The notes under the pieces were generated by a model. The model saw only the letters and a program-made list of their open reading frames with translations. It was not told the origin of the DNA and did no database searches. 64,000 nt of DNA. Source: Lewinellaceae bacterium (lineage in GTDB: Bacteria > Bacteroidota > Bacteroidia > Chitinophagales > Saprospiraceae). Made by a program: the position numbers and the translations under genes. The DNA lies in NCBI GenBank assembly GCA_020636105.1, contig JACJYL010000002.1, positions 1,702,001 to 1,766,000 of the forward strand. The letters run 5' to 3'. This document shows, in pieces, positions 23,868 to 33,201 of this stretch; positions within the stretch are counted from its first letter, which is position 1; each line of letters begins with the position of its first letter.

Positions 23868-25448
23868 ATGAGAAAGTTAATCAACTTTTCTGGCACCGAC
23901 GGTGCTCCTGCCTTTTCATTCTTAAACATTCAACATTCATCCACAAAAAAATTACTTTCCTTGAATGCCGGAAAACCATTCCGAGCTTTCGCCCTGCTCA
24001 TGTTAATATGCTTTAGCGTGAGTTTTTCTGGTTTATTTGCACAGGCACTGAACATTAAAGAAGCCGTTCAAGGGGAAAACAGCGTATTCCCCGAACCTGA
24101 CTGTTTTCAGGATCCATGTCCCTGTGAAGGGGGCATAAAACAAGTTAAAGTATTCTATTTCGGAGAAGACAACGTCGACATCGAAGTGTATGGCAACAAC
24201 AGCCTTTCCATCTTTATCACTTCTTTTTCCGGGGTAAACAAAGGGGATTTACTGATCGTTGATGGCACGGGTACTCCTTTGGGAACCCTTTACACCAAAA
24301 CATTCTTTAAAGTGACCAATTCCCTTGGGGAAACTTGTATCACCAGGATAGACACCAAATGCCCTACCAATGCATGGCCCGGCGCCCTGGAAGACCTCAA
24401 AATTGTGGGAAATACCTTTGCGGATTTCACTGTTTACTCGATTACTGACAATGGCAATAACAACGAATGTACCATAGACAATGTCGACCAGGATTGGCAC
24501 GTAGGTGGAAACATCATTGGCCCGACCAAAAACACCATGGGCACCCGAAACAATGAGGACGTGGTTTTCATCACCAATGATACCCCTCGCGGGGTGATCA
24601 CTACTTCCGGAGATTACGGGATCAACACCCTGACCCCTTCTGCAAAACTCGATGTGCAGGGCAATGTGCTCATCGAAGAAACACTTGACGTCAACGGCAT
24701 TGCAAGCATGAATTCCGGTACAGCTTCCACCAATAGCACCAATGGGGCACTGGTCGTCACGGGAGGCGCCGGTGTAAGCGAAAACCTAAATGTGGGCAAT
24801 GATGCCAATATTGGCCACAACCTGGACGTATCAAATGATGCAGCGGTAGGCAATGATCTTGCGGTTTCCAATAATACCGCCGTGGGCAATGACCTGAGTG
24901 TAACTGGCGACGGTACTTTCGGTGGAGATGTAAGGATATCTTCAAGCCCCGGATTATCCCTGGACTTAAGTACCAATGCAGCGGGAAACACCTTCAGTTC
25001 AACCGGTGCCAATTTAATTTTAAGTACCGTCAGCACAAACTTACTCATCAACACCCAACCCGGGGACGGCAAAGTAGCCATCGGAACCGTGAATATCCCG
25101 AATGCCGTGATGGGCACAGATGTGAGCGGGTACAAACTCTTTGTCCAGGGAGGCATTCTTACCGAGGAAGTCAGGGTCAGGAGCGATTGGGCGGATTTTG
25201 TTTTTGGGGATCAATATTACCTGCGTCCTTTGACTGAAGTGAAACAGTTTATACAAAAACACGGCCATCTGCCGGGCACTCCTTCTGCTTTGGAAATTCA
25301 AAAATCCGGACTTGAGCTGGCGTCCAATGCCACCAACCAACAGGTAAAAATTGAAGAACTTTTCCTTTACCTCATTCAACTCGACGAAAAGGTCAATGCG
25401 CTCGAAGCCGAAAATGCAAGGCTGAAAGCTTTATGGGAACAAAAATAA
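23868..25448 (+). CDS. secreted fibre-like surface protein
   Basis: A 526-residue exported protein. The signal segment is internal (about residues 40-55, ALLMLICFSVSFSGLFA), preceded by a long N-region; start ATG 23868 is preferred over TTG 23859. A cysteine-rich start (DCFQDPCPCEGG) is followed by a globular domain. Residues about 290-350 then hold short repeats of V/L-S/G-N-D-x-A/L-x-V/I-G-N-D-L (NVGNDANIGHNLDVSND type), likely a trimeric beta-helical shaft. The last 100 residues (RPLTEVKQFIQKHGHLPGTP, then a leucine heptad coiled coil) are shared by many Bacteroidota surface proteins and resemble phage tail-fibre ends. The next gene starts 23 bases after the stop, suggesting joint transcription. 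Confidence 0.75.
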   Translation: MRKLINFSGTDGAPAFSFLNIQHSSTKKLLSLNAGKPFRAFALLMLICFSVSFSGLFAQALNIKEAVQGENSVFPEPDCFQDPCPCEGGIKQVKVFYFGEDNVDIEVYGNNSLSIFITSFSGVNKGDLLIVDGTGTPLGTLYTKTFFKVTNSLGETCITRIDTKCPTNAWPGALEDLKIVGNTFADFTVYSITDNGNNNECTIDNVDQDWHVGGNIIGPTKNTMGTRNNEDVVFITNDTPRGVITTSGDYGINTLTPSAKLDVQGNVLIEETLDVNGIASMNSGTASTNSTNGALVVTGGAGVSENLNVGNDANIGHNLDVSNDAAVGNDLAVSNNTAVGNDLSVTGDGTFGGDVRISSSPGLSLDLSTNAAGNTFSSTGANLILSTVSTNLLINTQPGDGKVAIGTVNIPNAVMGTDVSGYKLFVQGGILTEEVRVRSDWADFVFGDQYYLRPLTEVKQFIQKHGHLPGTPSALEIQKSGLELASNATNQQVKIEELFLYLIQLDEKVNALEAENARLKALWEQK

Positions 25449-25471
25449 TTCACCTCTAAAAACGTAATAAA

Positions 25472-28294
25472 ATGCAGACCTTTTCAAAAATATTAACCAT
25501 CGGGCTCGGTGTCAGCATCATGATACTGGCAGGAACTTTCTTTCTACAAGAAAGGATGCCCGGGCCAATACACCAGGAGGAAGAATTTGAGGAAGAAGAA
25601 GGCCTCATGGCCAAAATTGCAGGCAGGTACGAACAGGAATTCCTGATGACCAGGGATCCGAAAATCAACAGGGTCCCAACGGAACGACTGATGGCAGCAA
25701 AGGCCGTAGCCGACCAAAAACGAATCCTGAAATCAGCAGAATCCTTCCCTGTTTACTGGGAAGAACGCGGTCCCAACAATGTGGGGGGAAGAACGAGAGG
25801 CCTTATTTTCGATGCCAATGATCCCACGCAAAAGACCGTTTGGGCCGCCGGAGTGTCAGGAGGATTGTGGCGGACCACCAATATCGATGCTTCTCCACCC
25901 AACTGGACCCGGGTGAATGACCTTTTTGAGAACCTTGCCATCACCACCCTTGCCCAGGATCCCGGCAATCCGAACATCCTTTACTTCGGCACAGGGGAAG
26001 GATACTGGAACTTCGACGCCGTGGCCGGGTTAGGCATCTGGCAAAGCACCGATGGAGGCGTGACCTGGAACGTTCTGGGTTTCACATTGGGAAATGGCAA
26101 CTTCAGCTGGGTCAACAAGATCGTCGTAGCCGCCAACGGAGATATTTACGCGGCAACCTCTACTGGAGGCGTACAGTTTTCCAACGACAGCGGCACCAGT
26201 TTCACCACCGTTTTAGCCAACGGGATTGGAGGAGCGAACACCAACAGGGCCGACGATCTGGAGATTGCGGCCAACGGAGACATTTATGCCGGAATGCGCA
26301 ACGACGGTATTTACAAATTGACCAATGGCGTTCCGGGATGGGTGGCTTCTACCAATAACCTCCCGACCTCCGGATTTGGCCGAATTGAAATAACTTCCGC
26401 ACCCGGCAATGCACAAACCATCTACGCCGCTTTCGCCGATACCACATCTGCCAACAATGGAGGATGTATGGGCGTTTTTCAATCCACCAACGGGGGAACC
26501 AACTGGACCGCCAAAACAGTTCCGGGAGCCATCGGAACCCAATGCTGGTATGATTTCATCATGGCCGTGGATCCCAACGACGCCGCACGCGTGTGGCTGG
26601 GGGGCGTCCGGCTTTTTGTTTCCGGCGACGAAGGCAGCAACTGGACACAAGCCAATGTCGATCATTCTGACCAGCATGCCATTGTTTACCGGCCTGGCAA
26701 TTCCAATGAAATGCTTTTGGGGAACGATGGTGGGGTGGAACGCACCCTGGCAGGCAGTGCCGCAGTGCCCGCCTTTTCGCCAAAAAACGATGGCTACAAT
26801 GTCACACAATTTTATGCCATTTCCATGAATCCCGTCAGCGGCTCCAACGAGATCATTGGAGGAACACAGGATAATGCCACCCCTGTTTTCAGTTCATCCG
26901 GACTGGGATCCACGACCTGTGTGTTGTGTTGCTGCGATGGTGGCTGGGCTCATATTGATCAGGATGACCCTACGATTCAAATAGCATCCACCCAGGACGG
27001 ATCCTTTAACCTGTCCACCGGTGGGTCAGGCGGGGCTTTTAATAATATCGTGCCGGGGTCTCCGGATGTCCGGTTTTTCATCACCCCTTCCTCCTATGAC
27101 AGCGGCAATGATGTATTCTATTTTTCGGATGATGTGGATAATTTTGGCCGGGTGACCGATATCGGAGGCACCAACACCCTTACCTTCGAGCCTGTTGCCG
27201 CTTTTGGCAACGGTCGGGTTTCGGCATTCGCGGTGTCCCCGAATACGGCTGACCGGGTTTTTATGGGCATTGAAAACGGCACCCTTTTCCAGATCGACAA
27301 TGCCAACATGAACGGTGCCATTACGGTTACCAACCTGAATGCGCCAGCGGTTGGGTTTATGTCCTCCGTTACCGTGGCCGCCGGTGATGACCAGCACCTG
27401 CTCATCACCTACAGCAACTACGGCGTGCAAAGCATCTGGGAAACCACCAACGGAGGAACCAACTGGAGAAGCGTGGAAGGCAACCTGCCGGATATGCCGG
27501 TACGCTGGGCCATGTTCCACCCATTTGACCCGGAACAGGTTCTGGTGGCCACCGAACTGGGGGTCTGGACCTCGGCAGACATTACCGTGGTGTCCCCGGA
27601 CTGGCAGCCCACCAATGGTTTTGGCCTGGCCAATGTACGGGTGGACATGCTCGTTTACCGGTCTTCCGACCATACCATCGCTGCCGCCACACATGGACGC
27701 GGCGTGTTCACAACCGATTATTTCGGGATGCTGGCCAACTGTCAGCCCAACCTGAATTTATCGGGTATCATTGCACCCGGAATTTACACGGCAGAGGATG
27801 TGCTTACCACCGACGGAACCGTCCAGGGAGCGACCGCCGTGATTCTTCAGGCCGGGGAAATGGTGGTTCTGGAACCCGACTTTACCGCCGAACGCGGCAG
27901 TGATTTCTGGGCGCTCATTTTACCATGCGCCCCTCCGGGAAGTTTCGCCCCGGATGAAGAGCAATACTTCCTGAAAATGCCTGATGAATCGGGCATGGAG
28001 GCGAAAACCATTGAGGATAAAAAGGATAAAACACCGGAAGGAAAATTAAGATGTTACCCCAACCCGGCGCAAACCTTTGCCACGGTGGAATTCGAGCTTA
28101 CTGAAGCGACCAACATGCGCATCGTAGTGATGAATGCCAGGGGACAACTGGTTGATGTGCTGGCAGATGGAAACTTCACGGAAGGCACCCTGAAGTTCCC
28201 GTGGAATACCAATGCCCTGGAAAGCGGGTTGTATTTCGTACAGGCACAAATGGCCACAAAAGCCGTTACCGAAAAAGTTTTTGTGGTTAAATAG
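25472..28294 (+). CDS. large secreted beta-propeller protein with T9SS sorting domain
   Basis: A 940-residue exported protein. An N-terminal hydrophobic signal (TIGLGVSIMILAGTFF) precedes a VPS10/sortilin-like or glycosyl-hydrolase-type beta-propeller (about 90-745) with repeated Asp-box-like motifs such as IWQSTDGGVTW, VFQSTNGGTNW and WETTNGGTNW. About residues 755-815 (LNLSGIIAPGIYTAEDVLT to GSDFWALI) match the so-called 3-coathanger stack module. The last 80 residues, starting YPNPAQTFATVEF and ending TEKVFVVK, are a type A T9SS C-terminal sorting domain. It would be secreted and surface-attached by the machinery that needs PorW. Ligand unknown. Confidence 0.9.
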   Translation: MQTFSKILTIGLGVSIMILAGTFFLQERMPGPIHQEEEFEEEEGLMAKIAGRYEQEFLMTRDPKINRVPTERLMAAKAVADQKRILKSAESFPVYWEERGPNNVGGRTRGLIFDANDPTQKTVWAAGVSGGLWRTTNIDASPPNWTRVNDLFENLAITTLAQDPGNPNILYFGTGEGYWNFDAVAGLGIWQSTDGGVTWNVLGFTLGNGNFSWVNKIVVAANGDIYAATSTGGVQFSNDSGTSFTTVLANGIGGANTNRADDLEIAANGDIYAGMRNDGIYKLTNGVPGWVASTNNLPTSGFGRIEITSAPGNAQTIYAAFADTTSANNGGCMGVFQSTNGGTNWTAKTVPGAIGTQCWYDFIMAVDPNDAARVWLGGVRLFVSGDEGSNWTQANVDHSDQHAIVYRPGNSNEMLLGNDGGVERTLAGSAAVPAFSPKNDGYNVTQFYAISMNPVSGSNEIIGGTQDNATPVFSSSGLGSTTCVLCCCDGGWAHIDQDDPTIQIASTQDGSFNLSTGGSGGAFNNIVPGSPDVRFFITPSSYDSGNDVFYFSDDVDNFGRVTDIGGTNTLTFEPVAAFGNGRVSAFAVSPNTADRVFMGIENGTLFQIDNANMNGAITVTNLNAPAVGFMSSVTVAAGDDQHLLITYSNYGVQSIWETTNGGTNWRSVEGNLPDMPVRWAMFHPFDPEQVLVATELGVWTSADITVVSPDWQPTNGFGLANVRVDMLVYRSSDHTIAAATHGRGVFTTDYFGMLANCQPNLNLSGIIAPGIYTAEDVLTTDGTVQGATAVILQAGEMVVLEPDFTAERGSDFWALILPCAPPGSFAPDEEQYFLKMPDESGMEAKTIEDKKDKTPEGKLRCYPNPAQTFATVEFELTEATNMRIVVMNARGQLVDVLADGNFTEGTLKFPWNTNALESGLYFVQAQMATKAVTEKVFVVK

Positions 28295-28363
28295 ATTAAT
28301 ACGGTCGACGACGGACGGACGACAGCTGACGATTTTATATTTTTTACGTTAAAAAGTATAGTT

Positions 28364-28402
28364 ATCCCGGATTTTGCCTTTTGGTAGAATTCGGGATTTT
28401 TC
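28364..28402 (+). terminator. terminator-like hairpin after the propeller gene
   Basis: ATCCCG (28364-28369) pairs with CGGGAT (28392-28397), extended by imperfect GATTTT/GAATTC pairing, and is followed by TTTTT. It lies 70 bases after the stop. Confidence 0.6.
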
Positions 28403-28440
28403 ATTTCCCCCCATTACATTTTGTTAAATATTAATGGATA

Positions 28441-28675
28441 ATGCGAATCAAGGGTTGAACCCCCTTTCGGGGTTCTAGCGATATTTTTTTAATTTCTACG
28501 GGTTACACCCGCAGTTATCAATATTTTATCCTTTCAGGATAGCTAAAATGTCTGAAAGACATTAATTTTAATAACCCAGGGCGAAGCTCTGGGGTTGTCA
28601 AATAATGAAATCAACCCCGAAAGTGGGTTGAATATGTTGATTCAGAAATCAAAATATTCAACCCTTGATTCGCAT
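28441..28675. mobile_element. 235-bp nested-palindrome element with terminal repeats and target duplication
   Basis: The ends are perfect 19-bp inverted repeats: ATGCGAATCAAGGGTTGAA (28441-28459) and its complement (28657-28675). GGATA lies immediately outside both ends (28436-28440 and 28676-28680), as left by transposition. Inside are six local hairpins: 28458-28474, 28499-28511, 28527-28541, 28548-28562, 28573-28596 and 28611-28631. Hairpin 1 is also complementary to hairpin 6 over 11 bases and hairpin 3 to hairpin 4 over 7, so the whole can alternatively fold as one long stem. No coding frame is present. Confidence 0.8.
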
Positions 28676-28680
28676 GGATA

Positions 28681-29038
28681 GTGAATCTCTATTGCACTGA
28701 AGCGTTTTATAGGCAACAAAATCAAAAGTTATGAGTGTGTAACGAAATTATTTAATTGCAATCCAGGTGATATTTTGTTCTTATCCCTCTTCCATTTTTA
28801 TATTTACGTTGAAACTCCAAGCCAGTTTTTTAAAAAAAATGGTAGGAATACAAAAAATCTCTATCAGTAGAATTCCGAAATAAGTTCCTCTCATTTTCTT
28901 TAAATTTTTCAAGATTTGAAACTCTGCTTTTATTCATTTTTTTTTAATTTTTACCACATTTTCCGAACTTACCAGATTGTTGCAAAATGAAAAATGAGAA
29001 AAATGTGGCTTCATGATTCATTAGTCTATATTTAATCA
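28681..29038. other. 358-bp AT-rich spacer
   Basis: Between the nested-palindrome element and the insertion sequence. I see no coding frame, hairpin with a U-tract or repeat of note; it looks like degenerate sequence in a region that has accepted two insertions. Confidence 0.4.
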
Positions 29039-29084
29039 TTGAAGTTGTTTAAAGTTTTTTTGAATTTGGGATAAAAGTTGCAGA

Positions 29085-29113
29085 GAGTTAAGTTTGAAAA
29101 TCCTACTTAACTC
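29085..29113 (+). promoter_or_regulatory. inverted repeat in the transposase leader
   Basis: GAGTTAAGT (29085-29093) and ACTTAACTC (29105-29113) form a perfect 9-bp stem with an 11-base loop, ending 18 bases before the transposase start. Such leader stems in insertion sequences can block translation of messages entering from outside; here that is only inferred from position. Confidence 0.45.
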
Positions 29114-29131
29114 ACAAAACCACCTGCAACG

Positions 29132-29965
29132 ATGGTCAAGTTAAGCAAAAAGATGATTAACGAATATCTGATACTCTATTTAAGTGTGGACAAACGTGGC
29201 CCAAAATGTCAGTATGGATTATGGCGAATCGTAAGAGCCATTATGCATAAATTGAAAACTGGTTGCCAATGGCGAGAATTACCCCTTCGGCAATTCTTTA
29301 ATCGGTTTTCAATTACCTGGAACACAGTGTATTACTATTTTCAAAAATGGAGCAAAGACGGTAGCTGGCAACGTCTTTGGACATCGTTTTTAAAACTTCA
29401 TAAATCGCTGCTGGATATGTCAAGTATTCAATTGGATGGTTCACATACGCCAGCAAAGCGAGGAGGAGAAGAAGTTGGTTATCAAGGCAGGAAAAAGTCC
29501 AAAACGACCAATATGCTTTTTCTAACTGATAAACAAGGTATTCCGCTTGCTTGTGGCAGCCCTGTTGCTGGTAACCATAATGATCTATTTGAGATTGAAA
29601 AAAGCGTGTCCAAAATAGTAGACACTTTGAAAGCCTCAAATATTGATTATGATGGACTTTTTATGAATGCAGATGCCGGATTCGACGGGGTTGACTTCAG
29701 AGAATTTTGTGAATATTTTAGAATCATCCCCAACTTCGACATCAATAAAAGAAACTCAAAAAATCCAGATAAACATGATTATTACTTTGATTATCAATTA
29801 TATAAAGAACGTTTCGTTGTGGAAAGAACAAATGCCTGGCTTGATGGATTTAAGGGACTGTTGGTCCGGTATGAAACTAAAGCCTCACATTGGTTATCTT
29901 TCCACTATTTAGCATTTACACTTATCTTGTTAAGGAAAGTGTTGAATACGGAGCGAAAACTTTAA
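29132..29965 (+). CDS. IS5-family transposase (DDE type)
   Basis: A 277-residue single-frame transposase. The N-terminal DUF4096-type domain (about 1-85) shows KLKTGCQWRELPL and WNTVYYYFQKWSKDGSW. The DDE triad is readable as D in SSIQLDGSHTP, D in MNADAGFDG and E in RFVVERTNAWLDGFKGL, the usual Y/R-E-R-N-x-W-L-D pattern. It is uninterrupted and both ends of the element are intact, so it may still be active. The gene is more AT-rich than its surroundings. It disrupts no recognisable gene. Confidence 0.93.
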   Translation: MVKLSKKMINEYLILYLSVDKRGPKCQYGLWRIVRAIMHKLKTGCQWRELPLRQFFNRFSITWNTVYYYFQKWSKDGSWQRLWTSFLKLHKSLLDMSSIQLDGSHTPAKRGGEEVGYQGRKKSKTTNMLFLTDKQGIPLACGSPVAGNHNDLFEIEKSVSKIVDTLKASNIDYDGLFMNADAGFDGVDFREFCEYFRIIPNFDINKRNSKNPDKHDYYFDYQLYKERFVVERTNAWLDGFKGLLVRYETKASHWLSFHYLAFTLILLRKVLNTERKL

Positions 29966-30100
29966 ACAACTTCAAAAAAAAATGAATCTGCAAAATTTTC
30001 TCCATGATTTTTTATTATTATTTTAATTTGGAAATATTCTAAATAATTTTCCGTTTCAGCCAATTTTTCACTACCTTTCCTCACCATCAAAACGATCCAC

Positions 30101-30445
30101 ATGGCCTACGACGAACACCTGGCAGAGCGCATCCGAAGCATCCTCGACGCACGTAAAATCAATTATCTCGATAAAAAAATGATGGGTGGCCTCGTCTTCA
30201 TGGTTGACGACAAGATGTGTATTGGTATCGTAAAAGACAACCTCATGGCAAGGATAGGAGAAGAAAAATATCCTGAAGCCCTTCAAAAGGACGGCTGTAA
30301 GGAAATGAATTTCACCGGCCGTCCCTTGAAAGGTTACGTTTTTGTGGAACCCCAAGCCGTTGACATGGAGGACGAGCTTGAGTACTGGGTAAAACTTTGC
30401 CTGGATTTCAACCCGCTGGCCAAAGCTTCGAAGAAAAGGAAGTGA
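30101..30445 (+). CDS. TfoX/Sxy N-terminal domain protein
   Basis: A 114-residue single-domain protein. The TfoX_N fold is recognisable from MAYDEHLAERIRSIL, KKMMGGLVFMVDDKMCIGIV, DNLMARIG and KGYVFVEPQAVDMEDELEYWV. In gamma-proteobacteria TfoX regulates competence, but single-domain members are widespread and their role is usually unknown; no regulatory partner is nearby. It is convergent with the PepSY-like gene, 8 bases apart. Confidence 0.88.
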   Translation: MAYDEHLAERIRSILDARKINYLDKKMMGGLVFMVDDKMCIGIVKDNLMARIGEEKYPEALQKDGCKEMNFTGRPLKGYVFVEPQAVDMEDELEYWVKLCLDFNPLAKASKKRK

Positions 30446-30453
30446 AGGAGGGG

Positions 30454-30924
30454 TTATTCCCCCCCATCATCGTCATCTTCCTCCTCCCCGTCTTGCTCTT
30501 CCTTTTCCTTTTTGATCACTTTACCTGAGGCATCAAGTAATACTTCTATGGTTTTCAACCCTGATTTTAGTTCTACTTCATAAGCCACCTCCATTTCCGG
30601 GTTGGACAATAAATTTGCCTCCTTGATTTTGTAATCTTTAAATTGATCGGCGAGGGTGGCTGTCACCGCTTCGGGCAGGTCTTTTTTGTCAATGGACTTT
30701 TCGGTTTCCATCCATTTTCCATCCATGGAATAATTAGCGCTGTATTCGGATTGCTGCCATTTGAATTCAGCTTCAAATTCACCATCTTCTTTTTCCCATT
30801 TTATGGAAGTGGCTCCGGGAAATTTTTCAGCAAAAGCTGCTTTAACAGCATTCGGAATATTTTTTTGAGCGCAGGCAGAGGCGACAAAAAAGAGTAAAAG
30901 GCCAAAACTCGTTGATAATTTCAT
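30454..30924 (-). CDS. PepSY-like periplasmic protein
   Basis: A 156-residue exported protein with a signal peptide ending near VASACAQ. It has two PepSY-like (DUF2874) repeats, seen as VKAAFAEKFPGATSIKWEKE with EFKWQQSEYSANYSMDGKW, and TATLADQFKDYKIKEANLLS with YEVELKSGLKTIEVLLDASG. The C-terminus is an acidic run (EEDDDDGGE). Start 30924 is chosen for the signal peptide; an upstream alternative adds 14 residues. It lies 76 bases downstream of the histidine kinase in the same direction, a common pairing in Bacteroidota, so it may be in the regulon or tune the kinase. Confidence 0.85.
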   Translation of the reverse strand: MKLSTSFGLLLFFVASACAQKNIPNAVKAAFAEKFPGATSIKWEKEDGEFEAEFKWQQSEYSANYSMDGKWMETEKSIDKKDLPEAVTATLADQFKDYKIKEANLLSNPEMEVAYEVELKSGLKTIEVLLDASGKVIKKEKEEQDGEEEDDDDGGE

Positions 30925-31000
30925 TAATCTTTTTTTTGTTAAATAATAATCCAAAATTAGTCCCAAAATCTGTGATGAACCTGAACCGACTTTTTATGTA

Positions 31001-32263
31001 TCAGAGATTAGGGAAAATAATATAAAAATGATGAAATCCTTTCTCAAATTGATAGCCCGGCTGACAATCGTTCAGGTCGGCTATTTTTTTTACAATGGCC
31101 AGTCCCAACCCCAGGGAATTTTCATTTCCTCCCCGGGTATAAAATCTTTTAAACAATTGGTCGGAAAACGCTAAAGGCTGATTTCCCGGATTCGAAAAAG
31201 CAAGCCTTCCATTTACGAACTCAACAGCAAGTGTATCTCCGGGTCGGCTAAATTTGATCGCATTGCCAAGCAGATTTTTAATGATAATGGCGAGCAGGGT
31301 TTTACTCATCCTTACCTCCCGGTTGTGGTCCAAATTTTGATTAACCGTTATTTCCCTCGTCGCCAAAATAGAATCTACTGCCGCCAATTCTTCCTGAATC
31401 AATTCAGCAACAATTATACTTTCAACATCATTAAACTGGTGGTTATCAATTCGGGTCAACAGAAGCAAATGTTTATTGAGCCGGCTCAACCGATTCGCCC
31501 CCTGGTAGATATCTTCCAGGACTTTCATCTGATGTCCGGGCATTTCTTCTGTTTCCATCAAGGCCTCTATTTTTGAAGTGATCAGGGTAAGTGGGGTCTG
31601 GATTTCATGGCTCGCATCTTCGCTAAATTCTCGGAGGCTTTGGTAATCATGATGCGCTTTTCCCGTCAATTGCACCAAAGATTTTCGAAGTTCTTCAAAT
31701 TCATCGACCTGGCTTTTCTCAAAATCGAAAAGGTCTGATTTGCTAATATCGTACTGCCGAAGATGATCCAGGTATTGGTAAAAAGGACGCCAAAGTTTAC
31801 GGGTGTATCTTTTATTCCACCAAAATAAGGCGCCCCCCAGAATAAAACACAAAACAAGCAGGCTAATCCCGAGTGCAAAAAACAGGTCCTCCGTTTCCAC
31901 CAATGAAGCTCTTAGGGTAATTTGGTAAACATTTCCAATTTGATCAGCATAGAGGGAAGTCAATTGCCGAAAATTTTCCTTTTCCTTTTCCAAAGGGTCA
32001 AAAATCAGGGTGTCCAGTATTTTCACTTCAGGGCCAGTGGGCATACTGCCCCATTTCTTCACTTCTATTCCGGGTGGAAAATGCGGGATCGGCTCCCCTG
32101 CCTCAATCCGATTTTCCATACGCGTTAAATTATTTTTCAATTTCTCATCCACCTCATTGAGCACAATACGATTGATGACCCAGAAAAATAAAACAGCCCA
32201 GGCCAACAAAGCCAGCAGGGTAAACTGAAAAAAAATCTTATTATTTTTTTGAACCAATTTCAT
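31001..32263 (-). CDS. sensor histidine kinase
   Basis: A 420-residue membrane kinase. Two membrane segments (about 13-33, LLALLAWAVLFFWV, and about 135-155, LGISLLVLCFILGGALFW) enclose a periplasmic sensor loop. The HisKA dimerisation domain carries the phospho-histidine in SEDASHEIQTPLTLI. The HATPase_c domain shows IIKNLLGNAIKF (N box) and SLGLGLAIVKKIADLN (G2 box). Its start codon overlaps the stop codon of the response-regulator gene by one base, so the two are translationally coupled. No HAMP domain is obvious. Signal unknown. Confidence 0.94.
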   Translation of the reverse strand: MKLVQKNNKIFFQFTLLALLAWAVLFFWVINRIVLNEVDEKLKNNLTRMENRIEAGEPIPHFPPGIEVKKWGSMPTGPEVKILDTLIFDPLEKEKENFRQLTSLYADQIGNVYQITLRASLVETEDLFFALGISLLVLCFILGGALFWWNKRYTRKLWRPFYQYLDHLRQYDISKSDLFDFEKSQVDEFEELRKSLVQLTGKAHHDYQSLREFSEDASHEIQTPLTLITSKIEALMETEEMPGHQMKVLEDIYQGANRLSRLNKHLLLLTRIDNHQFNDVESIIVAELIQEELAAVDSILATREITVNQNLDHNREVRMSKTLLAIIIKNLLGNAIKFSRPGDTLAVEFVNGRLAFSNPGNQPLAFSDQLFKRFYTRGGNENSLGLGLAIVKKIADLNDCQPGYQFEKGFHHFYIIFPNL

Positions 32264-32937
32264 TAGATGGACAATTTATAACCCATCCCATAGATGGTTT
32301 TGATATAATCCTCGCCTCCGTTTTGAAGGATGCGCTTTCTCAGATTTTTTACATGGGTATAAACCAGGTCAAAATTGTCGGCGAGGTCCATATAATCTCC
32401 CCAAAGATGTTCGGCAATGGCTGCTTTGGTCAGTACCCGGTTCTTATTCATCACAAAAAACAAAAGTAAATCGTATTCCTTTTTATTTAACTCAACGGCC
32501 TTATCCAGGACAAAAATGGTATTGGAGAGCAGGTCTATCTTCAGGCTCCCGAATTCAATGATTTGATTTCCCTGGAAAAATCTGCGTCGGATCAGGGATT
32601 TTATCCTGGCGTTGAGTTCCGGAAAATGGAAAGGCTTGGTCAAATAATCATCAGCCCCTTCCCTCAGGCCCAATACTTTATCTTCCAGCGCATGCCTGGC
32701 AGAGATGATCACCACCCCCGTTTCCGGATGCAACATCTTGAGCCTGTTCAATACTTCCAATCCATTTCCATCTGGTAAACCGACATCAAGCAAAACAATT
32801 TCATACTGGTAAAGCTCAATTTTTTCAAGGGATTGCTCCAGGTCAATAGCCGTTTCGCAGCGGTAACCTTCCTTTTCAAGCTGGTCAACCATTGTCTCCC
32901 TTAAAACCGTTTCGTCTTCGACGATCAAAATCTTCAT
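32263..32937 (-). CDS. OmpR/PhoB-family response regulator
   Basis: A 224-residue regulator. The receiver (1-118) has VEDE (D8 region), phosphoacceptor aspartate in IVLLDVGLPDGNG, and the lysine in YLTKPFHFPEL. The winged helix (about 130-222) ends with HVKNLRKRI and TIYGMGYKLSI, standard for OmpR/PhoB. It is the first gene of a minus-strand operon: regulator, kinase (1-base overlap), PepSY-like protein. Confidence 0.95.
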   Translation of the reverse strand: MKILIVEDETVLRETMVDQLEKEGYRCETAIDLEQSLEKIELYQYEIVLLDVGLPDGNGLEVLNRLKMLHPETGVVIISARHALEDKVLGLREGADDYLTKPFHFPELNARIKSLIRRRFFQGNQIIEFGSLKIDLLSNTIFVLDKAVELNKKEYDLLLFFVMNKNRVLTKAAIAEHLWGDYMDLADNFDLVYTHVKNLRKRILQNGGEDYIKTIYGMGYKLSI

Positions 32938-33201
32938 CTATGAAAACTTTTATTTTTCTTATTCAATAAGATTGGTCAGGATAAAATTAGGGCTTAATTC
33001 TGGAATGGGGCTGAAATACCGAAACAAGTAGACAATGAAAACCTGGACACTCGACTTCCACACGGCATTAGGCACCAAATTATGTACAATGCCTTTCAAT
33101 TCTAATAAAAACACGGTACCCGACAAACACCAGTTTTGCTTTTCAAATCAAATTTACCTATCTTGCTCAGCGCTTATTACTCAACCATAAACCCATATAA
33201 G

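Larger units (their letters stand above)
29039..29975 (+). mobile_element. complete IS5-family-like insertion sequence
   Basis: About 937 bp. Terminal inverted repeats are perfect over 20 bases (TTGAAGTTGTTTAAAGTTTT and its complement at the far end, 29956-29975). A single transposase gene fills the element. No convincing target duplication is visible at either possible boundary. It lies 360 bases from the 235-bp palindromic element, which has unrelated ends. Confidence 0.85.

Noticed and set aside
28441..28675. CRISPR array reading of the hairpin series
   Set aside because: The hairpins differ in sequence and spacing; there are no identical repeats or unique spacers of constant length, and no cas genes.
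29013..29988. GATTCATT/AATGAATC inverted pair as outer ends of a larger IS
   Set aside because: The pair lies at unequal distances from the clear 20-bp ends, so it does not define a border.
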